From assembly GCA_900544875.1 (NCBI GenBank), contig UQWS01000038.1, forward strand, positions 1 through 8,018: DNA of 8,018 nt, read 5' to 3'. Each line of letters starts with the position of its first letter. Position 1 is the stretch's first letter. The notes under the pieces were generated by a model. That model was not told the DNA's origin, did not search any database, and saw nothing but the letters and a program-made list of their open reading frames with translations. Shown here in pieces: positions 1 to 6,220 of the stretch. Made by a program: the position numbers and the translations under genes. The stretch is from an uncultured Collinsella sp. (lineage in GTDB: Bacteria > Actinomycetota > Coriobacteriia > Coriobacteriales > Coriobacteriaceae).

Positions 1-1
1 T

Positions 2-472
2 GATATTGGCGCCTCGACGGGCGGCACGGACATCCTCGCCATGATTCTCAAACGCCGCACCACGCTTGAGATCGGCCGTGCGCTGCTGTTGGTCGATATC
101 GGCATCGTGACCATCGCGGCCTTCTTGTACGGTCCGCGCGTCGGTCTGTACTGCGTGCTCGGCCTGTTTGCCAAGACGCTTGTGGTCGACAAGGCCATCG
201 AGAGCATTCACCTGCGCAAAGTCTGCACGGTCATTTGTTCCGAGCCCCTTAAGGTCGAGGAGTTTATCGTCAAGCATCTCAACCGTACGGCGACTATCAG
301 CCGCGGCTACGGTGCTTTCTCGGGCAAGTGCGTGACGGTGATCATGAGCGTGCTAAGCCGTCGCGAGGCCGTGCAACTGCGCCGCTATGCGCGCGAAGTC
401 GATCCGGGTGCCTTTATCACGATTGTCGACAGCTCCGAGATCGTCGGCAAGGGTTTCCGCGGAACGAACTAA
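2..472 (+). CDS. YitT family membrane protein, 5'-truncated by window edge
   Basis: The reading frame is open from base 2, so the gene starts before the window and the ATG at 41 is an internal methionine. 156 residues are visible. They begin with the conserved GASTGGTD stretch (residues 3-10) typical of YitT proteins. Hydrophobic segments at about 27-43 and 47-60 are the last membrane helices. The remainder, about 75-156, is a soluble DUF2179 domain with the hallmarks GYGAFSGK (102-109), DPGAF (134-138) and VGKGF (148-152). YitT proteins are polytopic inner-membrane proteins of uncertain function, and the DUF2179 domain is thought to face the cytosol. The end of the protein looks intact. The next gene starts 150 bp downstream on the same strand. 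The family call is strong; no function can be given. Confidence 0.9.
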   Translation, partial: DIGASTGGTDILAMILKRRTTLEIGRALLLVDIGIVTIAAFLYGPRVGLYCVLGLFAKTLVVDKAIESIHLRKVCTVICSEPLKVEEFIVKHLNRTATISRGYGAFSGKCVTVIMSVLSRREAVQLRRYAREVDPGAFITIVDSSEIVGKGFRGTN

Positions 473-529
473 CGCGGTCGAGCTCATCAAACAATCGAAT
501 AGCGCCCTGCGCATTGCAAATGCGTCATG

Positions 530-561
530 TTGGAGTATTTGTCCCCACATTGGGTGATAAT
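530..561 (+). promoter_or_regulatory. Weak candidate promoter before the zinc-ribbon gene
   Basis: A GATAAT hexamer at 556-561 resembles a sigma-70 type -10 box. The best -35-like match is TTGGAG at 530-535, but the spacer is 20 nt, longer than the usual 16-18. It lies in the 150-bp gap after the YitT gene, about 60 bp before the next start codon. Read-through from the YitT gene is an equally possible source of transcript. Low confidence. Confidence 0.25.
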
Positions 562-607
562 GATGCTAAAGACATCGTTTGCGATCCAGATGATTCGCTC
601 AAGATAC

Positions 608-613
608 GAAGGG
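608..613 (+). promoter_or_regulatory. Ribosome binding site that sets the start at 623
   Basis: GAAGGG ends 9 nt before the ATG at 623. The in-frame ATG at 614 touches this motif, and the ones further upstream (527, 560, 563) lack one. The protein from 623 begins directly with a zinc ribbon, as is common for such proteins. Confidence 0.6.
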
Positions 614-622
614 ATGATCTCG

Positions 623-1927
<1,305 letters not shown>

Positions 1928-1986
1928 CCCTGCCACCTGCCATTTGGGGACGGGGTAGAAACGGTAGAAATAGCGCTTGACAAATG

Positions 1987-2022
1987 AGCGGGGGCGGACG
2001 TGTCGAAACGTCCGCCCCCGCT
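1987..2022. terminator. Strong hairpin, probable bidirectional terminator
   Basis: A perfect 15-bp stem, AGCGGGGGCGGACGT at 1987-2001 pairing with 2008-2022, closes a 6-nt loop. It is very GC-rich. The plus-strand side is followed by TTTGTTA, a modest T-rich tail, and the minus-strand side by CATTTGTC. It sits between two convergent genes (ends at 1927 and 2068), where one hairpin commonly serves both. The short T tracts make it a less than perfect intrinsic terminator. Confidence 0.75.
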
Positions 2023-2067
2023 TTGTTATCGCGATGTGGCTATGACTGCGAGACGGTCGCGAATCGG

Positions 2068-3531
2068 CTACTCGTCGTGCTTCTCCTCGCGGCGCGCGGC
2101 GGCGCGTGCATCGTGGATGCCCTTGATCGCGGCGTGGCGAGCCGTGCGGGCGTCGTGCATGGCGTCGCGTGCTTCGGCGGCTGTGGCCTTAGCAGAACGC
2201 AACTTGGCGGCGAGGTCGGGGTTGGTCTCGGCGACCGCGGCGATAGCGGGTCCGTCGAGCTCCTCTTGCGTGGGCTCGGCCAAAAAGTCGATAGCATACT
2301 GGGCGGCCACCATGGAGCCTTTTGCCAGCACAGTCTCGTCGATCTTGTAAAAGCAGGAATGCTGAGCGTACGTGGCGCCAATCTTGGGGTTGCGCGCACC
2401 TACAAAGGCGAGCACGCCCGGCACGCGGCGCAGGTACTCCGAAAAGTCCTCGCCCGAAAGCGTGCCGCGGTAATGTCCCTCGCCGGCGGGGCCCAGGCAT
2501 TTGAGTACGGCCTGGCGGCAGCGCTCGCTCGATGCGGCTTCGTTTTCGACTTTGTAGTTGGCGATGGTGTAGTCGGTGAGCTTGGCTTCGGCGCCCAGGG
2601 CTGCCGCGGTATGCTCCACGATGCGGCGCATGAGCTCCGGCATTTCCTCGTGGGTCGAGTCGCCGTAGGTGCGCACCGTGCCGGCGAGGTAAGCCGTGCC
2701 GGCGATAACATTGCGCGCGGTGCCGCCATGCAGCTCACCGACGGTGATAACGGCCGGCTCGTAGGGGCTAATCTCGCGCGAGACGATAGTCTGCAGTGCG
2801 TTGACGATCTCAGCGGCAACCATAACGGCGTCGTGGCCGCGCTGGGGCATAGCGCCGTGGCACGAGGTGCCGCGGACGTCGATGCGGAACCAGTCGGTAT
2901 TGGCCATGCGCGGACCGGGCTCGCAGCTTACGGTGCCGGCGTCAACCTCGCTCCAGATATGCGCGGCGTAGGCACCATCGACGCCGTCGAGCACGCCCGT
3001 GCCGATCATGAGCTTGGCGCCCTGGCCGTTTTCCTCGCTGGGCTGGAAGACGATGCGGACTTCGCCGTGGATGTCGTCGGTCATATGGCGCAGGATTTGC
3101 AGCGTGCCGAGCATCATGGCGATATGGCAGTCGTGGCCGCAGGCGTGCATGCAGCCCTCGTTGACGCTGGCGAACTCTTCGCCGGTCTGCTCGGTGACGG
3201 GCAGGGCGTCGATGTCGGCGCGCAGCAGGATGCGGCGGCGTGGTGTGCCGTCCTCGCGATAGGCGTCGGGCGCGGTGCCGCGAAGGGTCGCCACAAGGCC
3301 CGTCTTAAGGGGACGCTCGTAGGGGATATTCATGGCGTCCAGCTGGTTGGCGATGTCAGATGTCGTGCGTTCCTCGGCGAGGCTCAGCTCCGGGTGCTTA
3401 TGGAAGTGGCGGCGCTGCTTAATGATGTAGGGTTCAAACTCGGCAGCGATATCTTGGATGGCTGCGGTGACGTCGTCTGCCGCGCGAACCTCGGTTGCCG
3501 CCATAATCTGCTGTGCCTTGGTCTTCGTCAT
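2068..3531 (-). CDS. M20D-family amidohydrolase / metallopeptidase
   Basis: A 487-residue cytosolic zinc-type hydrolase of the M20D group, which includes hippurate hydrolases, indole-acetyl-amino-acid hydrolases, N-acetyl-diaminopimelate deacetylases and AbgB-like enzymes. Seen motifs: HKHPELS (44-50), LLRADIDALPV (102-112), HACGHDCHIA (129-138) with likely metal ligands C131 and H133, QPSEENGQGA (163-172) with E166/E167, H191, the dimerisation-domain stretch GTSCHGAMPQRG (221-232), HGGTARNVI (268-276), GEDFSEY (360-366) and a late His at 391. All expected catalytic positions appear present. The usual fold ends near 420; the remaining ~66 residues are an Ala/Arg-rich helical extension. The start at 3531 is chosen for its AAGGAG motif 10 nt upstream; the frame is open to 3591 but that extra part has no family likeness. 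It diverges from another metal hydrolase. The exact substrate cannot be read from sequence. Confidence 0.9.
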   Translation of the reverse strand: MTKTKAQQIMAATEVRAADDVTAAIQDIAAEFEPYIIKQRRHFHKHPELSLAEERTTSDIANQLDAMNIPYERPLKTGLVATLRGTAPDAYREDGTPRRRILLRADIDALPVTEQTGEEFASVNEGCMHACGHDCHIAMMLGTLQILRHMTDDIHGEVRIVFQPSEENGQGAKLMIGTGVLDGVDGAYAAHIWSEVDAGTVSCEPGPRMANTDWFRIDVRGTSCHGAMPQRGHDAVMVAAEIVNALQTIVSREISPYEPAVITVGELHGGTARNVIAGTAYLAGTVRTYGDSTHEEMPELMRRIVEHTAAALGAEAKLTDYTIANYKVENEAASSERCRQAVLKCLGPAGEGHYRGTLSGEDFSEYLRRVPGVLAFVGARNPKIGATYAQHSCFYKIDETVLAKGSMVAAQYAIDFLAEPTQEELDGPAIAAVAETNPDLAAKLRSAKATAAEARDAMHDARTARHAAIKGIHDARAAARREEKHDE

Positions 3532-3541
3532 AGTCGATTTG

Positions 3542-3547
3542 CTCCTT
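3542..3547 (-). promoter_or_regulatory. Ribosome binding site of the M20D gene
   Basis: On the minus strand AAGGAG lies 10 nt before the ATG at 3531. It decides between this start and the longer open frame beginning at 3591. Confidence 0.75.
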
Positions 3548-3581
3548 GCTGGTTTATCGCAAAATCGTACAAGCTCATTCC

Positions 3582-3611
3582 AGTATGCCACCTGCCGCTA
3601 GGGCTGGTAAA
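3582..3611 (-). promoter_or_regulatory. Candidate promoter of the M20D gene
   Basis: On the minus strand TTTACC (3611-3606) and CATACT (3587-3582) are separated by 18 nt, each matching four of six consensus bases of a sigma-70 type promoter. Transcription would start near 3575, giving a leader of about 45 nt with the AAGGAG motif inside. This divergent gap (3532-3698) should also hold the promoter of the plus-strand amidohydrolase; a TACACT at 3655-3660 could be its -10 box, but I see no well-spaced -35. Confidence 0.35.
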
Positions 3612-3688
3612 GTTGCCGTTTGCCGCTTGGGGTTTTGTTACAAGGGCGGGGGAGTACACTCGGGGGTGTTGAATTTCCTGCCAGAGAT

Positions 3689-3692
3689 GGGG
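3689..3692 (+). promoter_or_regulatory. Ribosome binding site that favours the start at 3699
   Basis: GGGG at 3689-3692 lies 6 nt before the ATG at 3699. Two other in-frame ATGs at 3687 and 3693 overlap or touch this motif and have no better one upstream. The motif is weak, so a start two or four codons earlier remains possible. Confidence 0.45.
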
Positions 3693-3698
3693 ATGCCC

Positions 3699-5336
3699 AT
3701 GCAACATATCGATCGGATTATCCGCTCCAAGAACGTCTTTACCGCGCAAGACGGCATCGATTCCGCCCGCGAGCTGGCGATTGCCATCGCAGGCGACCGT
3801 ATCGTCGCAGTCGGTGCGCCCGATGACGTGATTGCCGCCGCTCCCGCCGCCACGCCGGTTCTCGACTACGGCGAGCAGTTTGTCTGCCCCGGTTTCCATG
3901 ACGCTCATCTGCACTTCTTCCATACCTCGGTTGGCTCCTCGCCGTACATGCTCATGGATATGGGCACGTCCGAGGCGGCGCTGGTGCAGCACGCGCTCGA
4001 GTTTTCCCAGGACCTGCCCGATGACGCCTGGGTTGTGACGCAAGGCTGGCGCGACTACCGTTGGGACCCGCCCGAGCATCCTACCAAGGCGTCGCTCGAT
4101 GCGGCATTCCCCGATCGTCCCTGCGTTATGTACTCGGGCGACGGGCACACGCTGTGGCTCAACAGCCGCGCACTCGAGGCGCTCGGCGTCACGCGCGACA
4201 GCGAGCCGCCAGCGGGCGGTAGCTACGACAAAGACGCAAACGGCGAACTCACGGGCATTGCTCACGAAGCGGCTGCCATGCAGCTGCTGCCGCGCTGTCT
4301 TGAGTGGCTGGGCGAAGATCGCATCGCAAGCGCTTACGCCGATCAAATGAGGCGCATGGCCGAGCAGGGTATTACCTCGATCTGCGATATGTCGCTCATG
4401 CCCATGCCGGGCTGCGATTTTATCCGCGACGATGTCTACGACAAACTGCAGACGGCCGGCAAGCTGGGCATTCGTGCCCATCTGTTCCCCACGCTGCTGG
4501 ATGACCAGTCGCGTCTAGAAGAGCTCCAGGTACGTTACGCGAACAACGCGCTGCTTTCGGCGCCAGGTTTTAAGCAGTTCTTCGACGGCGTGTCGAGCGA
4601 ACACACGGCATATCTCACTGAGCCCTATACCAATCCGCGCTTCCCGGGCGACCAGGGCCGTCTGACGGTCCCGGCCGAGCGCATGCGCAAGTTGGTTCTG
4701 GCGGCAGCCGAGCGTGGCCACACCGTGCGCATCCACGTTATCGGCGACGGTGCGATTCATGCCGCGCTGGATATCTTCGAGGAGGCAGCCGACCTGTACG
4801 GCCTGCCCCAGCACGGTCATAACACGCTCGAGCATCTGGAGAACCTTCTGCCCGAGGACATCGACCGCCTGCGCAAGCTCAACGTGGTTGCCTCGAGCCA
4901 GCCCTGCCATATCACGCTCGACCCGGGTGGTCCGGAGCGTGATCTGGGCCTGGAGCGCAGCCGCATCATGTGGCCGTTCGCAACCTATAAGCAGCGCGGC
5001 ATTCGCCAAGCCTTCGGTACCGACAGCCCTATCACGCCCGTTACCAGCATGAACGTGCTCTACACGGCTATCACGCGCCAGGACCCCAAAAGCCACTGGC
5101 CCGAGGGCGGCTGGTTACCGAGCGAGCGCATCGATGCAGCAACAGCCTTGCGCAACTACACACTGGGCAGCGCGTACGCAGCGGGCGACGAGCAAAACCT
5201 CGGCAGCTTGGAGCCCGGCAAGTACGCCGACCTGGTAGTCCTGGACCAAAACCCGCTCACCGTTGACCCCCAAGAACTGCAAGCCACCAAGGTTCAGGCC
5301 ACCTACCTGGCAGGCAACGTAATCTACGAGCGCTAG
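3699..5336 (+). CDS. YtcJ-like metal-dependent amidohydrolase
   Basis: A 545-residue member of the amidohydrolase superfamily, YtcJ/NfdA-like subgroup, which usually runs 530-560 residues. These are cytosolic TIM-barrel enzymes that hydrolyse C-N bonds, for example N-substituted formamides, in the few studied members. Residues 1-60 form the first half of the beta-sandwich domain. PGFHDAHLH at 64-72 carries the HxH metal pair (H70, H72). FKQFFDG at 291-297 holds Lys292, a candidate carbamylated lysine. Further ligands are H346 in RIHVIGDGAI, H379 in TLEHLENL, and Asp442 in FGTDSPI. The C-terminal LGSLEPGKYADLVVLDQNPL (501-520) is the classic return to the beta-sandwich. All key residues are present, so the enzyme looks intact. 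It is divergent from the M20D hydrolase, and a shared pathway is possible but unproven. No signal peptide is visible. Confidence 0.92.
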   Translation: MQHIDRIIRSKNVFTAQDGIDSARELAIAIAGDRIVAVGAPDDVIAAAPAATPVLDYGEQFVCPGFHDAHLHFFHTSVGSSPYMLMDMGTSEAALVQHALEFSQDLPDDAWVVTQGWRDYRWDPPEHPTKASLDAAFPDRPCVMYSGDGHTLWLNSRALEALGVTRDSEPPAGGSYDKDANGELTGIAHEAAAMQLLPRCLEWLGEDRIASAYADQMRRMAEQGITSICDMSLMPMPGCDFIRDDVYDKLQTAGKLGIRAHLFPTLLDDQSRLEELQVRYANNALLSAPGFKQFFDGVSSEHTAYLTEPYTNPRFPGDQGRLTVPAERMRKLVLAAAERGHTVRIHVIGDGAIHAALDIFEEAADLYGLPQHGHNTLEHLENLLPEDIDRLRKLNVVASSQPCHITLDPGGPERDLGLERSRIMWPFATYKQRGIRQAFGTDSPITPVTSMNVLYTAITRQDPKSHWPEGGWLPSERIDAATALRNYTLGSAYAAGDEQNLGSLEPGKYADLVVLDQNPLTVDPQELQATKVQATYLAGNVIYER

Positions 5337-5354
5337 CCCCGCATCCCACCCCTC

Positions 5355-5421
5355 AGTTGCGGTGAAATAGTCCCTAAAATCGGCCTTCAAGCCCAAAAAC
5401 AGGAACTATTCCACCGCAACT
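5355..5421. repeat. Imperfect inverted repeat with 21-bp arms
   Basis: The left arm at 5355-5375 (AGTTGCGGTGAAATAGTCCCT read as two parts, AGTTGCGGTG and AAATAGTCCCT) pairs with 5401-5421. Nineteen of 21 positions match; the two exceptions, 5365/5411 and 5372/5404, are both A and C opposite each other. The 25-nt centre has no strong fold. It starts 18 bp after the amidohydrolase stop codon. The stem is followed by TTAAAAG rather than a run of T, so a simple intrinsic terminator is unlikely. It may be a copy of a dispersed genomic repeat, which cannot be tested from one window. Confidence 0.8.
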
Positions 5422-5486
5422 TAAAAGAGCGCGTCCCAACAACGTGCCCCCTATCTTGTGCATTCCATCCGCATCGCCATTTTGCT

Positions 5487-5702
5487 GCACTGACTTTTCT
5501 GAATGCCGGGCCCTAGTTAGTCAACCTGGCTCCCAGGGCGGACCGGAGGGCATGAAGTTTGTCGCGGGTTCCGCACGCAAAGGAAAGCACTTAATGTGCT
5601 TTCCGTCTTGCGCAGGACTGTAGAGCAGCAAACTTCATGCCCTCCGGTCCGCCCCGGGAGCCACCGCTAAGTTATCCCCCGGCATTCAGAAAATCTAAGT
5701 GC
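5487..5702. repeat. Nested ~200-bp palindrome, possible MITE or structured RNA
   Basis: The outer arms TTTTCTGAATGCCGGG (5495-5510) and 5678-5693 are perfectly complementary over 16 bp, and a short GCACT/AGTGC pair (5487-5491 with 5698-5702) extends them. After asymmetric unpaired stretches, 5528-5561 pairs with 5629-5662 over 34 bp with one A/C mismatch (5535/5655). The central 67 nt fold further: CGCAA (5576-5580) with TTGCG (5608-5612), and GGAAAGCAC (5582-5590) with GTGCTTTCC (5596-5604) around a TTAAT loop. The whole could form a long rod in RNA or a cruciform in DNA. No transposase gene lies within it and no clear target-site duplication flanks it. A non-autonomous mobile element is the leading idea; a regulatory RNA element before groES is the alternative. 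Confidence 0.8.
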
Positions 5703-5721
5703 CAAAAAATAAGATTTTTTG
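5703..5721. repeat. AT-rich hairpin next to the groES promoter region
   Basis: CAAAAAAT (5703-5710) pairs perfectly with ATTTTTTG (5714-5721) around a 3-nt AAG loop. It directly follows the large palindrome. The right arm is a T-run, so the palindrome plus this hairpin might end transcripts coming from upstream. It could also act as an A/T-rich upstream element of the groES promoter. Confidence 0.55.
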
Positions 5722-5758
5722 ACTCTGTGTTGTATAACCCGCCATTCGTGGGTACCAT
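5719..5758 (+). promoter_or_regulatory. Probable groES-groEL promoter region, boxes uncertain
   Basis: TTGACT (5719-5724) and TATAAC (5733-5738) look like good -35 and -10 hexamers, but only 8 nt separate them, so they cannot work together. TATAAC may be a -10 box with a poor -35, or TTGTAT (5730-5735) and TACCAT (5753-5758) with a 17-nt spacer may form the promoter. By eye there is neither a CIRCE element (TTAGCACTC-N9-GAGTGCTAA) nor a HAIR element (CTTGAGT-N7-ACTCAAG), the usual heat-shock operators for this operon. Confidence 0.4.
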
Positions 5759-5789
5759 TCAACGCGTACGCAAACAAAAAGGGTTAATT

Positions 5790-5808
5790 CGCGTGGCATA
5801 ACCACGCG
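5790..5808 (+). promoter_or_regulatory. Leader hairpin just before the groES ribosome binding site
   Basis: CGCGTGG (5790-5796) and CCACGCG (5802-5808) form a perfect 7-bp stem with a CATAA loop. The stem ends 7 nt before the AAGGAGGAG motif. It leaves the binding site free, so it may stabilise the mRNA 5' end or help start translation; a thermosensor role is possible only if a longer alternative pairing covers the site. Confidence 0.55.
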
Positions 5809-5815
5809 GCCCAAA

Positions 5816-5824
5816 AAGGAGGAG
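5816..5824 (+). promoter_or_regulatory. Strong ribosome binding site of groES
   Basis: AAGGAGGAG is a near-perfect match to the 16S rRNA 3' end. AGGAGG ends 8 nt before the ATG at 5831, the best spacing, fitting a highly expressed gene. Confidence 0.9.
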
Positions 5825-5830
5825 ACAAGC

Positions 5831-6124
5831 ATGTCGTCTTTGAAGCCGCTTGCAGATCGTGTTCTGGTCAAGCCCGACGAGGCCGAGCAGAAGACCGCTT
5901 CTGGTCTGTATATCGCCAGCAACGCTCAGGAGAAGCCGCAGCGCGGCACCATCGTTGCCGTTGGCGCCGGCAAGGTCAACGACAAGGGTGAGCGCATCCC
6001 CATGGACGTTCAGGTCGGCGACGTTGTCATCTACGGCAAGTTCGGTGGCAACGAGGTCAAGGTCGACGGCGAGAAGTATCTGCTGATGCGCGCCGACGAC
6101 ATCTACGCTGTCGTCGAGGCCTAG
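5831..6124 (+). CDS. groES: Co-chaperonin GroES (Cpn10)
   Basis: A 97-residue protein of normal family length, translated from a very strong ribosome binding site. GroES forms a heptameric lid on GroEL in the cytosol and closes the folding chamber. KPLADRVLVKPDEAE (5-19) is the classic N-terminal start of the fold. The mobile loop spans about 17-36 and has GLYI (25-28) where many proteins carry an IVL-type tripeptide; related actinobacterial proteins have GLVI. The C-terminal part, YGKFGGNEV (68-76) followed by DGEKYLLMRADDIYAVVE (79-96), is fully conserved. The gene is the first of a two-gene operon and is followed by groEL after 96 bp. Identity is secure. Confidence 0.98.
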   Translation: MSSLKPLADRVLVKPDEAEQKTASGLYIASNAQEKPQRGTIVAVGAGKVNDKGERIPMDVQVGDVVIYGKFGGNEVKVDGEKYLLMRADDIYAVVEA

Positions 6125-6154
6125 TCTCGTCAGAATCTCTGGTTCGTCTTTGAA

Positions 6155-6190
6155 CGCGCCCGCCGCATAGGACTCGGAAGCGGCGACGCG
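6155..6190 (+). other. Hairpin in the groES-groEL spacer
   Basis: GCCGC (6162-6166) pairs with GCGGC (6180-6184), and CGCG (6155-6158) with CGCG (6187-6190), separated by a small internal loop. The apical loop is 13 nt. It has no T-run, so it is not a normal terminator. It could be an RNA processing or stability element between the two cistrons. Confidence 0.4.
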
Positions 6191-6205
6191 AGTCACATTT
6201 CTTTT

Positions 6206-6210
6206 GGAGG
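6206..6210 (+). promoter_or_regulatory. Ribosome binding site of groEL
   Basis: GGAGG ends 10 nt before the ATG at 6221, following a short T-rich stretch. It supports this start, which gives the canonical MAKN beginning. Confidence 0.85.
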
Positions 6211-6220
6211 ATTACCTACC

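Larger units (their letters stand above)
5337..5830. other. 494-bp gene-free region rich in inverted repeats before groES
   Basis: No credible protein gene is seen. In order it holds a 67-bp inverted repeat (5355-5421), about 65 bp without visible structure (5422-5486), a nested palindrome (5487-5702), an AT-rich hairpin (5703-5721) and the groES leader with a 7-bp hairpin (5790-5808). The sequence is less GC-rich than the flanking genes just before groES, as is usual for a promoter region. Confidence 0.8.

Noticed and set aside
41..43. ATG at 41 as the start of the first gene
   Set aside because: The frame is open upstream to base 2 and the residues before the ATG (GASTGGTD) belong to the conserved YitT core, so the gene is cut by the window edge.
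1931..1970. Repeated GGTAGAAA (1954-1961 and 1963-1970) and the 11-mer TGCCACCTGCC shared with 3586-3596
   Set aside because: Short repeats of this size are expected by chance in 8 kb of GC-rich sequence, and they match no known site.
1984..3672. Long plus-strand open frame of 562 codons
   Set aside because: It lies opposite the M20D gene, which has complete catalytic motifs. The frame is a by-product of GC-rich codon use, has a Gly/Ala/Val-rich composition with no family motif, and begins inside a hairpin.
3528..4481. Minus-strand open frame of 317 codons
   Set aside because: It overlaps the amidohydrolase, whose metal ligands are all present, and has no family motif of its own.
5355..5421. 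Inverted repeat as an intrinsic terminator of the amidohydrolase gene
   Set aside because: The stem is followed by TTAAAAG on the plus strand and AGGGG-like sequence is absent of T-runs on either side, so it lacks the required U-tract. Rho-dependent or other roles remain open.
5552..5623. 23-codon open frame inside the palindrome as a leader-peptide gene
   Set aside because: The SD-like motif is only 2 nt from the ATG and the sequence is dictated by the inverted repeat, so I do not annotate a gene; it is kept only as a low-interest finding.
5487..5702. Palindrome as a CRISPR repeat, attachment site or insertion sequence
   Set aside because: There are no regularly spaced direct repeats, no integrase or transposase and no clear target duplication, so none of these labels is supported.
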